Source: Microbotryum silenes-acaulis | Lineage: Eukaryota; Basidiomycota; Microbotryomycetes; Microbotryales; Microbotryaceae | Direction: 5' to 3' | NCBI GenBank assembly: GCA_003665825.1 | Contig: QPFY01000012.1 | Coordinates: 806,001-870,000 of the forward strand | Length of the DNA stretch: 64,000 nucleotides | Part shown: piece by piece, positions 16,501 to 28,429 of the stretch | Numbering within the stretch: position 1 is the first letter of the stretch | Layout: each line of letters starts with the position of its first letter | The notes under the pieces: generated by a model | Databases searched by the model: none | Seen by the model: the letters and a program-made list of their open reading frames with translations, nothing else | Told to the model about the DNA's origin: nothing | Position numbers and translations under genes: made by a program

Positions 16501-17009
16501 GGACTTTGAGCGTAATGCACAAGTCGTCCACCTGCAACGACAGCGCTCGGCGTGACGAGAGGGATAACGGGAGCGAGACCTGCGCGATGGTTTGGCCGGT
16601 GGTCCCACCGACGAAAGACAAGGGCAGTCCGGACAGTAGGGGTTCTATGGCCTGTGGAATGATTGTATACGGTCGTCAGCGGTGTAAGAAGGTCTTGCTG
16701 GGTCGAGCTGACCGGCGACCGCAAACGAAGAGTCGGCGATCGTCGCAGGACTTGGGAGAGCCCCCACGGTCAGAGTCGGGAAACACGCACCTCGGGATCG
16801 AGTTCAAGCGCCTGCAACTTGACCAGACCATTCCCTAGGTCGGCCTCTATCGATTCGTCGTCGAATTGCCCCTTGACAAAGTTGCCTATCGAGCGCCTGA
16901 GCAGGAACGCGAGCAATCGGTGCTGCAGCTTGGCCGGCAACGACGGCAAGGGGAGCGACGACAACGAGATGGAGGCGAGGTACGAGGCGAGGTAGGACCA
17001 TGGCGGCAT
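10561..17009 (-). CDS. ATG2: autophagy-related lipid-transfer protein Atg2
   Basis: Bridge-type lipid-transfer protein that moves phospholipid from the ER to the growing phagophore with Atg9 and Atg18. Exons on the minus strand are 17009-16791, 16651-14749, 14708-12512, 12432-11712 and 11646-10561, totalling 2041 residues, close to other fungal ATG2 proteins. The first 75 residues form the chorein-type N-terminus (Leu-rich helix then IGNFVKGQFDDESIEADLGNG). The conserved LHEGYDWHSTR block lies near residue 1460, and the ATG2 C-terminal block (MNFFNFDASEITLRHL, SGIGPVRSVVNVGSG, GATAFALHTTMEALS) is near the end. This separates it from VPS13. One intron is only 40 nt. The acidic and Ser-rich inserts around 15.6-16.3 kb are probably disordered. 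Confidence 0.95.
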
Positions 17010-17972
17010 CGTTCAGAGGGTGAGGGAGTTAGGGATGATGTCGCCGTGAAAATTGGCCAGGCAAGGTAGGCACGACGTGGATCCGGCTGTGCTTGGTACG
17101 ACCGAGTCACCGAGGACGGCCAGCGAATCCGAACGGCCCGACGAGGGAGGTTGCCACAACAAGCTCTCGGCGGGGACGATGGGAGAGGATAGACGTCGAC
17201 GAACGCACGCGTCTTCAGGTCGACATGCAGGACGAGGCGATGCTTGTCATTGATGGGCGCCTCTACCTACGCGAACCGGAGTGGTGAACGTCGTGGTGCG
17301 AGTGCAACCGTAAACCGAGGGCGCCACATGCCCAGCACGCGTGCTCGAGCGCCGCCGTCCGGCTCCGTCCGGTCCACTCGTGCCGCCGATCGGGCATCCG
17401 GCCGGGAGCTCGTTCCGATCGGGCATGACTTTACGTACCAAGCCTGATCTACTTGTCCCCCCCCCAAGAACATAATTGAAATTGTAGATTGGACTCGTAC
17501 ATACTGCAACCTGCAAGTCGATGATTCAAGTGTCGGGTTGGTTTGAAGCCGATTTCTATCGAATGGGTCAGGTGCTCGCGAATGTGCATGACCATCATGT
17601 TGGGCCAGCTTGAAACTGTGTTCAGAAATACAGGGTGAACAAATACGCTAGACTTTGGGTCACAGAAGCTGAGACGGCTCTCGCCAACGTGGCCCGCACG
17701 GACCGCATCGACTTTTAGAACGGGACCGTGCGCCGTGCGACCGACCACTGCACTCAATCGTGCTGGCGAGCTCCAAGGCCGCTCTCTCGCTGTGTTCATT
17801 CAGCATTGCGGCCCCTAGCCGACCCACGTTCGCTCTTCTACCCTCTCGGCTCTTTCTGAGCCGTCTATCCTGCTCTCCCCCTTCGTCGGCTGCTCCCACT
17901 GATGGTGCTTTAGCTGAACGCTCATCCCAGGGCGCCGAAGCCAAAGAAAGGCAAGGAAGGCATCCGAGCGTG
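17010..17972. promoter_or_regulatory. divergent intergenic region between ATG2 and SET gene
   Basis: Nearly 1 kb between two divergent genes. It contains a run of ten or more C residues near 17458 and no long repeat. The SET gene frame is open upstream to 17760 without an ATG, so part of this stretch is 5' leader. Confidence 0.45.
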
Positions 17973-20900
17973 ATGGCGACCGCCGTCGAGCGGATGGACA
18001 TCTCGTCCGACTCGGCCTCGGAATTCAGTTCTGAATCGTCAGAATCCGGATCAGATCTCGAGATCATCGACTGTCGACCTGCAACTTCGGCGCTCGAGGT
18101 GCTCGCCATCACCGACGACGACCACACCGCCACCGTCACCGACAGCAGCTCCAGCTCGGACCGGGGATCCGACACCGGCAGCGATGACGACCTCACGATC
18201 GTAGCTCCTTGTCCAAAACATAGGCCCATGGCTTTAAAGACTCTTACCTTGGCCAAAAGATCCGGGCGGGCATCACCACCTCCTGCATCGAATTCCAACA
18301 CGGCCACCCCGACAGCCGCTCGCGACGCTGCACCCCATCCCGCCTCGACAGCCTCGACAGCCACCACCCTCCAGAGAAAGTCACTGCAAAAGCAGGCCGA
18401 AGCAAGGCCAGCCGGATATCTCGTCATTTCCTCCGACGAGGACGGCGGCAACGACGACGATGAGGACAGCAGCGACTCGAATGACAGTGAGCTCGAAATC
18501 ACCGTCGTTTCGAGGTCGTCTCCGAAGCGTGCGCCGGCCGTGGTGGTTCCACCCGCACCGCGCCACGAATCAAGTGGCGACGATCTACCTGCACCTCAAG
18601 GAATTCAAAGCTTGACCTCGTTCACCCCATCGGCGCCCCCGTCCTTGTCTACGTCGATTCCTCGCAAAGGACTTGTCGAGGTCAGTACGCGACCTCCCGG
18701 GGTGCGAAAACCCTGTCTGAACCTACTTACGCCCGCCCGTCCGCTGATATAATTGGCAGGACCAGTCCTCAAACCAAGGGAGCATCGTCGCAAGTACGTC
18801 CCAGGTCCAAATCGAGCAGCTGTTACCCCTCTCGGACGTACCGCCGCCCGTGCCCCGGCAGCCTTCCGTGGGCCCCAGGCAACATGTGCTCCCCCACCCG
18901 CCCGTTTCCAAGTCCCGCCTGTTTATCCCCAAGTCGAAACCTTCTTCGTCGTCGTCGTGGAAAGCTCGACCGAATCCCACACGTTTGAACACTATTCGAG
19001 TCAACTTGTCGTCAAGCCTGTTGAAGAGTGGCGACGAAGGATGGGTAAAAGCCATACCTCGACGATTGAACGCTCCCGAAGATCGGCTCTCTCGCCTTCC
19101 ACAATCTCCTCCAACACAGTCTAAAACCCTTCCGACCGGTCCAGTACGGCACCCAAGTCAATCACCTCCGAAACAAGACACGACTCGACTGTCCCCGATG
19201 AGATCATCCACTCGTGCAGCTTCAGCTCTGCCACAACAAGCCCAAACTCGTCGTTCGAACGATCTCGATTTGAACTCTGACACGGATTCGAGCGAGGACG
19301 ATCTTCCTGCACCTTTCGGATCACCGCCAAAAAAGCTTCCCGGGAAAGAAGACGTTGCTGCTGCGCTTCCCACACCGGCTGCGACAATCTCGCCATCTCT
19401 CGCCTCGTCAACGGTCAAGGACGAATCCAAGGGCAAAGCGCGAGCGTCGGAATGGGCCGATCCAGACTCTGATCGGGAGATGGAGGCCGACGATGAGGGA
19501 GAATCCCCTGTGTCTTCGATGCATCGAAGAACGCCGGATCACTGCCCTGCCTTTCCCCAGCGAAGCCCCGGTCGTCCGAGCCACCCCCACCTCGCCAGGA
19601 AACCCTCGACGAGCGCAGCTCAGACGGCCAAGACAGCACATTCCTCAACTCGAGATTCGGATCTGTTCGCTCCCACACCGAAACAAGGAAAGATCAACCG
19701 AACCAAAAAGTCGCCCAACCTTCTTGAGTCATCTTCGTCCCCACCGATGAGCACTTTGGTCGACCAGAATCCGACCCCTGACTCGACTCCTGAACGCAAA
19801 GCCGAAGCCGAAGGCCCTCGACCCCCTTCGGAGCCGTCTGCTCCGCCCGGATTTCCTGACGGCATCCAGGCGATAGATCAAAAATGGGATGAGATGGAGC
19901 AAGACGAACCTGCTGTCGCTACCCAAGTCGAATCGACGGTTCCTGCTGGCTCCCAAGTTGCTGCTCATCTTCACCCCGATCCTACGTCAGCGCAGCCGGA
20001 CCTAACCAGAAGGGCCGAAGCGCAACGATTACGACGAGAGCGAGGGCGGGCACAACATGCCATCGAGGCAAGAATGACTCAAACCGACAAGATTTCCGAT
20101 GTTAAGGTTCCGCTGGACCCCGCCTCGATCGAGGGCCGCTCGGCTCTAAATTTGACGATCGTCAAGAAGCGTCGATTGGGCGGCAAAAAGGACGAACTCA
20201 AATTGGGGACCCGGGAGCGGCGCAAGTCCAAGAGGGTCATCAAAGCCCCGTTGCAGACGCTACCGAATGGTCTGATGGAGGTCGATATGAAGGTGGATCA
20301 CGAAGTATTGGCGCAAGTGGGAGATGTGAATCAATTCGTGCGTGAGGTGAATAAGGAAGTGGCGCAAGTCAATGAGGAGATAGACTCTTTGCAGGAGCGG
20401 TTTGAGAAGGTCAGTCCAGATGTGTGGGGTATTGTAGGCCTGTATGGTAGGTCGCCTTTGACTGAACACGTTCTGGTGACCTCCTGCAGTTCGTGTTGCT
20501 CGAATCCGCGCGACCGCCGAAAGAGCGACAAATTCTCGGTCCCGAGCTCGAAGACGAGAAAAAGTCGGACGTAAGGGCGACCTTGATCGAGCTTATACTC
20601 AACGCCCGAGCTTTCGAGATGCAAACCGGCGAAAAGGCGGACAAGAACCCTCGGTACGACACCAGTAGCCACACGCTCTTGTTCGAATCCTTGATCGCGG
20701 ACGTCAACAGCAGCGAACTGAGCGCGCCGTGTCGCATTCGAGTGATCCCTCCCGTTGATGGTGGCAAGCCCCATTCGCCGCCGTTCGAGTTCGTCTATAC
20801 GAACCGTGTCATCCTTCCTCAAGGCTCGGCCCCGGAAGCACCTTCTTCGTGCGACTGTCAAGGCAACTGCGGCGACCCGGCCAATTTCAAACGATGCGCC

Positions 20901-22157
20901 TGTCGGCAGCGTCAACGGGAAGCGAGTCGAACAATCGGCACGGAGAACGAACGCTCGGGTCACGACTCGTTTGCTTGGGAGCCGGATGGGACGTTGAACC
21001 ATGAAGTTTTTGGTTGCAGTGATCCGATTTGGGAGTGCAACGCCGGCTGCGGTTGCGATGACACGTGCGTGAATCACGTCGTTGGTAAGAAACGATCGGT
21101 CGACGTCGACATCTTTTGGACAGGTCCTATGAAAGGATGGGGGGTGCGTAACCCACCCTCGCATGACCTCGATCCCCAATCGTCGATGCCATTCATGCCC
21201 GATGGGGGTTCCGTCTATCGCGGTCGCGTCATCCGTCGCGGAGAATCTCTGGCGATCTACGCGGGCGAACAGATCCCGACTTCGAACACTCCCGAACGCG
21301 TCGAGGTCTACGACAAGCTTTGCCGGAACTACATCTACGACTTGGACCACTTCCATATCCCCGAAGAAGCTGGCAAGGACCACTTGTACCGCACCCAGGG
21401 GCGAAAGCCCTTGTCGGGGAATGCAACGAAGAAGGCCCAAAAATACGGGCGGGACCTCGCTGCCTTCGCTGTGCAATACAGGGAACGAGTCTGGAATAAG
21501 GAACTCGGGTATTGCGTCGATGCGTTCTTGCGTGGGAACTGGACCCGGTTCTGTAACCACTCGTGCTCGGAGTTCAATGCCATCTCGAGGCCGGTCTACG
21601 TCGACGAGGGTCGCGTCGAACGGCCCTTGCTCGTTTTCTTCGCCAGTCGGGACATCCAACCGGGGGAAGAGATCAGGATCTCGTAAGTCGCAAAGTTGTT
21701 GCTCGGTCAACGCTGCACGTTCTGACGAATTGGACTTTCCGTTTACAGCTACCACTCGGAATCGTCCCCCGAATTCAAACAAGCACCTAACCAAACCCGA
21801 GCCCAATACAAGACGTTACTGAGACAATATCGCGCAAAGGCGAATGCAAGGCGAAAGCGAGCTAGACCAGAGTTTCGATGCTATTGTAAGCCGAGCAGAT
21901 TGTGGAGGTCCGTGTACGAGGATGTGCCGATACTGACGCGATGACTGCTGCTTCCTTACCGCTCTTCCCCACAGGCGGCGAATTCTGGTGTCGGGGAGTT
22001 GTACGTTGCGCCGCGGTGATCGTGTTTGGCGTATAGGATCAAGGCAGCTGACTGGTCTCTTTCGTTTTTCTTTAACCCGCAGATGTTTAATGGTGGTGAC
22101 GATGATTCAGACTCAAGCGAGCTAGATGAGACTGAGCAGGAGGAGGCTCCGAATTAG
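17973..22157 (+). CDS. SUV39-type SET-domain histone H3 lysine-9 methyltransferase
   Basis: Nuclear enzyme expected to methylate H3K9 for heterochromatin. Exons 17973-18680, 18760-20409, 20490-21682, 21749-21885, 21975-22000 and 22083-22157 give 1262 residues. Residues 1 to about 780 are acidic, Ser/Pro-rich and apparently disordered. A cysteine-rich pre-SET region begins with SCDCQGNCGD and ends CGCDDTCVNHVV. The SET core shows MKGWGVR, GESLAIYAGEQI, the catalytic RFCNHSC and FFASRDIQPGEEIRISY. A post-SET CYCGGEFWC is assembled across an intron. The ATG at 17973 is the first in the open frame. No chromodomain was seen, unlike Clr4, and the protein is about twice the usual length. A G9a/SETDB-like role cannot be excluded. 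Confidence 0.9.
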
Positions 22158-23068
22158 AGGCCTCAGATCCGGCAGAGCAGTGCTAGAGTCCACGACACCC
22201 CGTACAGGTTACGATTAGTGGAAATGATTAGGAACTACAGACCACTTGTTCGCCTACGAGAACTTGGACTCGCAGTCCTTTCGCCGTAAATTCGACGGGT
22301 CGCAGAGAGTAGGGGTGCGCGAGAAGCTAGGCGCAGGGCAGTGACCGCACCATAAACCGGCCCAGATCCCCTATCGATGTTGATTGATGACCGCCGGACG
22401 TCTCTGGATGGGCCAACACGGGGCCATGAACCGGATGAGGGCCGATGAGCGTCCGTGCACTCGATGCGGGAAGTGTCTCAGCGCATGCTCGCGACCTTCC
22501 CTTTCCGGCCCGCGGCGCCACCTCCAGCCTCCTCGAGCGAACGGTCTCGCCGGCGCTCCGACGAGGGAAGCCCAAGGCCGTGCACCGACTTTTAATCATG
22601 GCCGAACACCCTTCGCACATGGCGATCAGAAGAACCTAGAATGATCTCTCGCCCGCGACGTCGCACCCCCCAAGACAAATTGGTTCGGCGCGAGAAGTCG
22701 GTGAGGCCCCCTCTGGACCTGTTTCAAGAGCTGAGCGCTTCGCCTTCGGCGAACTTTCCTCACTTCAGCGAGCGGCCTCGCTCGGTGCCTAGTAGTGCCA
22801 TTCTCATTTCACTTCGCCTCTTTCCCTTCGACCGTCGTTTCCTGCGTCTCGTCTATCCCTTCTCTCGGCCTCTTCTTGGAGAACGTTCACACACTCGTTT
22901 GAATCTGCAACTTCGAAGTTCGATCCGTCGGACTTGCTCGAGCCCGCCCGCCAACTCAACTCGTGCCGCCCTTCGCGCGCCTTCTCCGGGCCCCTCAAGC
23001 CACCCCCACTCCCGAGCCGTCGCAAGCTCGAAGAAGCCAAGGCATATTCGATCGGTCCCCGTACTACG
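22158..23068. other. intergenic region
   Basis: About 900 bases between the SET gene and the small membrane-protein gene. Open frames here have no recognisable domain. CT-rich stretches near 22800-22900 may be promoter or leader sequence. Confidence 0.45.
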
Positions 23069-23694
23069 ATGACTTCTGTCATCAGCGCTCAGGCTACAGC
23101 TCCATCGGCATTCGTGACCATCAGTGAGTTCAATGCAGTCGGAACACTCGGAAAGTCGGCAGAGTACTGATGCAGCACGCTTGAACTTCTTCCAGTTTCG
23201 AAGGTCGTCTCGGATGCCAAGTCCCTGGCCTCGGAAGCCACCGCGACCGCAGCTGCGGTTGGCTCGAGCGCTACAAGCCACTCGACGACGCATTTCAATC
23301 CTGTGAACAAGTTTATGGCACTTCCAGAGACGACGGTATGCTACTTTGCTCTATGAAGATATCCCAGGGTGTTTTGCAGAAGCTAAAATTTCCGTATTCG
23401 ACCCGTCTTCGCCGACTTTTACCAACTCCGTGCTGCGCTTCTCGACCCATACAGAAAATCATCATTTACGTCTGCGTCGGTCTCTTCATCCTCGTCCTCA
23501 TGGGCTTTTTGGTCCTTTGGGTCATGGATCGATCGGAGGAGAAGGCCGATCGAAGGCGAGAATTGGAACTGCCGATGCGGTCACCACCGGTCGTGACCTT
23601 TGACGAAGGGGCGAGCTGGACGAACTCGAGTAGCAGGACAATAGGCGGACCTTGGGAGCGGAAGAAGAGTTGGGTCTATAGGGGTGATGATTAG
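23069..23694 (+). CDS. small single-pass membrane protein, unknown function
   Basis: I do not recognise the family. Three exons (23069-23123, 23196-23335, 23455-23694) splice in phase to 144 residues. The first 65 residues are Ala/Ser/Thr-rich. A clear transmembrane segment (IIIYVCVGLFILVLMGFLVL) follows at about residues 67-89, then a charged stretch (DRSEEKADRRRELE) and a tail rich in Ser, Trp and Arg. The ATG at 23069 is the first in an open frame without earlier ATG. The layout suggests a tail facing the cytosol, but topology is inference. Conventional gtgagt/ttccag and gtatgc/atacag junctions support a real gene. Confidence 0.68.
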
Positions 23695-24563
23695 GGTCAG
23701 GATTCATGTAGATTCGTTACGGCGACGGGATGTTGCACTGTGCAGTTTCGGGTGTTTTAACGACGGTATCAGCGTGTGGTGCTCGAACGGGGATGGACGC
23801 GGCGATTTCAACTGTTTGCACCACGACTTAAAACCCATTTCAACTCCATTCGAAATGAGGAGCGCATCGTCGCGCGCATCCGGTTTCGAGGGTGGTTTAC
23901 TTTGCTATGGAGGGGGCCGGCTGCAGTGGTCGTGGGGCCGGTCTTCTATTTCGCTGTCAGTTACATATCACACGCATGCCTTATCTTCTCTTTCCTGTTT
24001 TTCGGTTTTTTTTCCATCTGTTTCTGCGAATTGCAACATTTTTGTAATTGGGATTGTTGACCATCGCGAATTATGCCATGATCGCCCTCGACACGCGGAG
24101 AACAATGGCCGATCGGTCTCAGCTAGTTCTCAGCTGCAGGTCTGGTCTAAGTCGCGCACAAAGAGAGAGGCAACGGCTGTCAACCACTCGGCCAACGCTA
24201 TAAGAGCGCCGGAGAGAGAAGCGAGTCTTCCATATCTACCCCCAGCAGCGAGTTACCAGGTAAGTGTGCTCATAGCACCTCTTGCCGTGTCGAACGCGGG
24301 AGTCGTCGGTGGCCGACCCGCGCGAGGTGGCGCCTCACGTGGCCCTCGGGCATGGTGCACGGTGGACCAGCCGGAGCGCTTGCGATGCCTGGCGCGGTGT
24401 GTAGAGACCCAGCGTGTACTGACGATAGTTCGTGTCCTCCTCCCACAGTTCCGGGCGGCCTCTGCCCACTCGTCATCATTGACTGTCCCAACCAGAGCTG
24501 AACGACCGACGCCGGGCTGGACATTCGGTGCGATTGAGGGCCGAGTGAGAGTGAGCAGCACCC
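23695..24563. promoter_or_regulatory. intergenic region with TATA-like site upstream of F-box gene
   Basis: A TATA-like element (gctataaga) lies at about 24197-24204, roughly 360 bases before the F-box start codon. A strong donor-like sequence (caggtaagt) near 24257-24265 could begin an intron in the 5' leader. No domain was seen in the open frames. Both calls are from sequence appearance only. Confidence 0.35.
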
Positions 24564-26411
24564 ATGACGAGCTCGCGACCGACACGTCGATCAGCCGCAG
24601 CGGCGGCCGCAGTCGCAAGTACATCAGCCAGTGGTCAAGGGACAGCTGATGACTCAAAGAAGGTAGCAAGACGATCAAGCTCCCATCGTAGCGCTGCCGC
24701 AGGATCAAGCTCGAATGCGAACGCCTCCACGTCCGTCGCCGCTTCGGCCCACGCTTTGGTCCCGAGCTCGGCTCGTCGACTTCGGTTAGGAGACCATCCG
24801 GACGTGGGTGGATCATCTTCCGACGGTACGGAACCGGTACTAGCAGCTCGCACCGAAGGTTTGGTCGCACGTAGACTCAAGCGCAAGGCCCCCGTCTCGC
24901 CCAAATCTTCTCGATCGACCTCACCGCAACTGTCCGAGCTCTGCGATGGCTCGTACGGCAGCCCCGACGTGGACGCCCCACCTTACTCGCCTCCTGACCG
25001 ATTGACGCACCTCTCTTCCGAACTGCTGGCGCTCATCTTGGCACACCTCTCGCCCAAGACGGAGCCAGACCTGTCGTCGCTGTACCGCTGTGCGCTCGTG
25101 TGCAAGGGCCTGCTGCCCCACGTGCGCCTGCATATGTACCGAGATCTCCGGATCGATACTCGAGTGCATGCGCATGCGATGCATCGTACCCTCCATGGAA
25201 ATGATGTCAACAGGGCCGTGAAGACGATTGTAGCAGATGTGGGAATGATGGCCAAAACAAGTTCCCAATGGGTTGGTGAGTACCCGACCCCCGAGATTAA
25301 AACCTTCGTTTCGCGCGGCTCACTGATTCTGGCTCTCGCGTCGACAGGATGGTTCCTGTTTCATTCGATGCACTCTTTATGTGGCATCATTGGTTCGTGT
25401 CGCACCTTGTTGTCATTGACGATCTGCCTTCCCGCCGAGGCAACCGCGTGGACCCAGTCGCTCTGTTCGGCGCTCGTCGATCTTAAAATGCTCCACACGC
25501 TCGTCAAGGACCTTGACCCAAGTCGAGAAGGGGCACCCGGGGTCGGTCGAGCGGAAAGGATGGATGTCGGATGGCGACCGCGCAAGTCGACGAGTATGTG
25601 GAGCGTCAGCCAGTTGCTCAAACCGCTGGCCTCGTTGCGCTCCCTGACCACATTGAGACTGTGCGGCATCTCGTCCGATTCGTCGACGAACCCTCCCACG
25701 GCGCCTCACCAACTGCGATTGACCGAAGTCGTCCTGATCGAAGTCAACATCACCAACACGGACTTGTTGCACCTCCTCGGGAATGTGACGACGCTCAGGA
25801 AGCTTACGCTGTGGTGCTCGTCGTTGTTATCGAAGCGAGGGCTGACGCACGTGCTAAAACGGTGTCCGAATCTGGTCGAGCTCAAAGTCGGAGGAAGTTG
25901 GTTCGGAGCCAAGGACGAAGGTACGCCCGCAAAAATGACGTATATTGTTCTGTTTCGCTGACCTATTTTGATAGATGATACCAACTTCCCACTCGATGCT
26001 TCCCTTGCGAGCCTGCCTCGGCTCCGAGTCATCCACGTCTCGGGCTCGCTCATCTCCCCGGCGATCCTTCTGCTGCCCTCGACCAACCTCGAGCATCTGC
26101 TCGTCCACGGTGCACCGGCGTTCACACCCCTGGCGATCCATTCCGCTTTGGCAAGGATGCGTTCGGACCCCTCACCCATCGCGAGGCTGACGTTACCCGA
26201 GATGGTTTTACAAGGTGAGGAGGCTTACACGAGTAGCGGTGGTCGGCAAAAGCTTGGCAGTACTTGTGCCGATGTGGGATGGACCGAGCATTGGTTGTTC
26301 ACCGTCAAGGCGACCGCGCAGGCCAAAGGGGTGATTTTAGAGAATGGGAGGGAGGGTATGGAGGGAAGGGAAGACGACTTGGGGGACGATAGTGGGAGTG
26401 ATCGAGGTTGA
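24564..26411 (+). CDS. F-box protein with leucine-rich region
   Basis: Likely substrate adaptor for an SCF ubiquitin ligase. Exons 24564-25275, 25348-25920 and 25975-26411 give 573 residues. Residues 1-140 are Ala/Ser-rich and basic. An F-box-like helix bundle lies at about 145-195 (DRLTHLSSELLALILAHLS, then CALVCKGLLPHVRLHMYRDL). Regularly spaced leucine patterns after residue 230 (LLSLTICLP, LTEVVLIEVN, VTTLRKLTLW, LPRLRVIHVSG, STNLEHLLVHG) indicate leucine-rich repeats. The C-terminus is acidic (EGREDDLGDDSGSD). All introns keep phase. The target is unknown. Confidence 0.8.
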
Positions 26412-26651
26412 GAATCGGTTCTGGCTCCAGTGTTGTCATTTCTTTGATTTGTATTGTACCAAATTGATTTACATTGTTCTTCCTTTGAGCGACGAGGCAC
26501 TGGGACTGCCTAGAGCGCGATATAAACGGAGAAACCTTTGAAATCGGTCGAACCGAGGCCCCCTGACCTGCTGGGGCCGGCTGGAGCACACAGCTGCGGG
26601 GTTGGCCTTCGCATCGCCAGCGCCCACCGCGAAACGACGCAGCGACGCACG

Positions 26652-27668
26652 ATGCAACGCGCTCTGACACCGCTACTGCGCGCCAGTACACGGCCAGCCT
26701 TGGTCACGAGTGCATCATGTTCCACCTCTACCTCGATCTCACCCCAACCCTTGCACTCGCAACACCAGTGGCCTTGCAGATCGGCGTCGTCCAAAGCCGG
26801 GAAAGCGGCAGCGGCAGCGGCGAGTGGTCCCGTCGTCGAAGAAGCAAAGGATCTGTCGCATCTACTCGCCGTCCAGCCTGGACCGACATCCCGATCTCGT
26901 CTCCAAAACCACTACTCCAACACGCTCTCGCACGACCTGCTGTACATGCTCTACCACCACCAGACGCACGCCCAAGCCGCGACGCAGCCGAACCCGACCT
27001 CTCGTTCGCCCGTCTGGTCCCCCGAGAACGCCTACGCCAAGAACCGAGCACCTCCACGACCCAAAGGGAACCGTTACTTGGTCCCGAACCAATCCTACAC
27101 GAGCGCAACGACCTTGCCCAAGCTCGAGGCGATTGTGCTTTCTTCCATGGCGCGCGAGGCGTTGACCAACAAATCGACGCTCCTCGCTTTACAACAATTC
27201 CTCTCCGCCATCACGGGTGAGGTCCCCCAGTCGATCCATCCCGGTCCTTATGGTCCGGGTTCGGGCCAAGGTCTGGTCGTGACCAAGTCGACCAAGAAAT
27301 CGGCGAGCTTCAAGATCCGCGCCGGGATGCCGACCGGCGTCAAGGTCCAACTCAAGGGACAACCCATGTACGACCTCCTCGATACCTTGGTCGAATTTGT
27401 GCTGCCGAGATGGAAGACGTTCAATGGCGTAGCATTACCACCGCGTTCGGCACCTCGACAAAGCCCCGCCGCGACGAGTGGGGTCGTCAGCTTTGGTTTG
27501 CCCCCGGAGACCATGTCCCTATGGCCGCAGGTCGAACTTAACCTCGATCAATACCCGAGGACGTACGGAATGAACATCTCGCTCATCACATCCGCAAGAG
27601 GTCGGGGGGCGCAGGAGCAGGCAACGGCATTGTTGAGTGGGTTGGGCATTCCGTTCGTCAAGAGGTGA
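26652..27668 (+). CDS. MRPL7: mitochondrial large-subunit ribosomal protein uL5m
   Basis: Structural protein of the mitochondrial 54S subunit (bacterial L5 family, yeast Mrpl7). The gene has no intron, unusual for this window, and gives 338 residues. The N-terminus is Arg/Ser/Thr-rich (MQRALTPLLRAS...), a likely presequence. L5 core features appear from about residue 145: LPKLEAIVLSS, ITGEVPQ, SFKIRAGMPTGVKVQLKG, MYDLLDTLVEFVLPRWKTFNG and, near the end, YPRTYGMNISLITSARG followed by the closing GIPFVKR. The ATG at 26652 was preferred to the earlier non-ATG open frame. About 240 bases separate it from the F-box gene on the same strand. Confidence 0.88.
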   Translation: MQRALTPLLRASTRPALVTSASCSTSTSISPQPLHSQHQWPCRSASSKAGKAAAAAASGPVVEEAKDLSHLLAVQPGPTSRSRLQNHYSNTLSHDLLYMLYHHQTHAQAATQPNPTSRSPVWSPENAYAKNRAPPRPKGNRYLVPNQSYTSATTLPKLEAIVLSSMAREALTNKSTLLALQQFLSAITGEVPQSIHPGPYGPGSGQGLVVTKSTKKSASFKIRAGMPTGVKVQLKGQPMYDLLDTLVEFVLPRWKTFNGVALPPRSAPRQSPAATSGVVSFGLPPETMSLWPQVELNLDQYPRTYGMNISLITSARGRGAQEQATALLSGLGIPFVKR

Positions 27669-27836
27669 AAAGTCAACATCGAATAGGGGCGATCGCAACT
27701 CGTAGGGAGTGCGAAGAAGGGAGAGCACCGTAGTCGTCGTCGTCGCGGAGGAGGTGAAATTTCATGATAGAGGAGAACGTGTACCGAACCGAGAGGACCG
27801 AGAAGAGAGTACCTCGCACCAGATACGACCAAGAAT

Positions 27837-28070
27837 TCATGGTGAAACCTCCATTTGTGGGACCTCAGCAGCACAGACCTGTCTTCTTCTCCTTCTTGGT
27901 CCGGGTAGTGCGGTATCGTCGTCGACTTTGACACGGCCTCGTCCCGTCGAGAAGAATTTGCCGGAGGAGCGTGGGTCATGATGAAGGTTCGTTCTGCTCC
28001 GAATGAGACGGAGGCGATGACTCGGGTTTCCTTCTTGTCGCGGTGAATCCCGATGTACACTGTGCCTAAT
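27837..28070 (-). pseudogene. AlkB-like 2OG-Fe(II) dioxygenase remnant
   Basis: A short minus-strand stretch reads IGIHRDKKE then VIASVSFGAERTF, which resembles the ALKBH2-type core where HxD binds iron and the following strand packs behind it. It begins right after an acceptor-like ttaggcacag. The expected upstream exons and the downstream histidine and arginine ligands were not found in any frame nearby. It is therefore read as a broken fragment at the edge of the repeat island. A chance match cannot be ruled out. Confidence 0.35.
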
Positions 28071-28429
28071 CATCATTCAAAGTCTTGTCAGTGACGTCGT
28101 GGTGGTGCCGGCCACCTTCGGTACCGCGTCAATGAGGGGCCAGTCAGGGACCTTCCTCGAGCTCTCATAAGGTTCAACATGCAATGGTCGAACGAGACAC
28201 CTACTACTATAGCTTCGCCGTGCTTAGGTCTCGACGATGAAAGCGCCCCGTTCAGGGTTCAGAGGTTGCAAGAGGGGTGAGACACGTCAACAAGTTGACA
28301 TCATATACACGCAGACGAAGGAACTACAGTACAAAGCACCAAGCACTTCACCGAAGAGTGAGCTACAGCGAAGCGCAGATCGGTCAGAACCTACCGCAGA
28401 ATCATAGAAAGCCCTCCCCCCGACGCAGC
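28071..28429. other. no gene seen
   Basis: Between the AlkB-like fragment and the BTB remnant. No coherent coding stretch, RNA gene or repeat was recognised. Confidence 0.4.
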
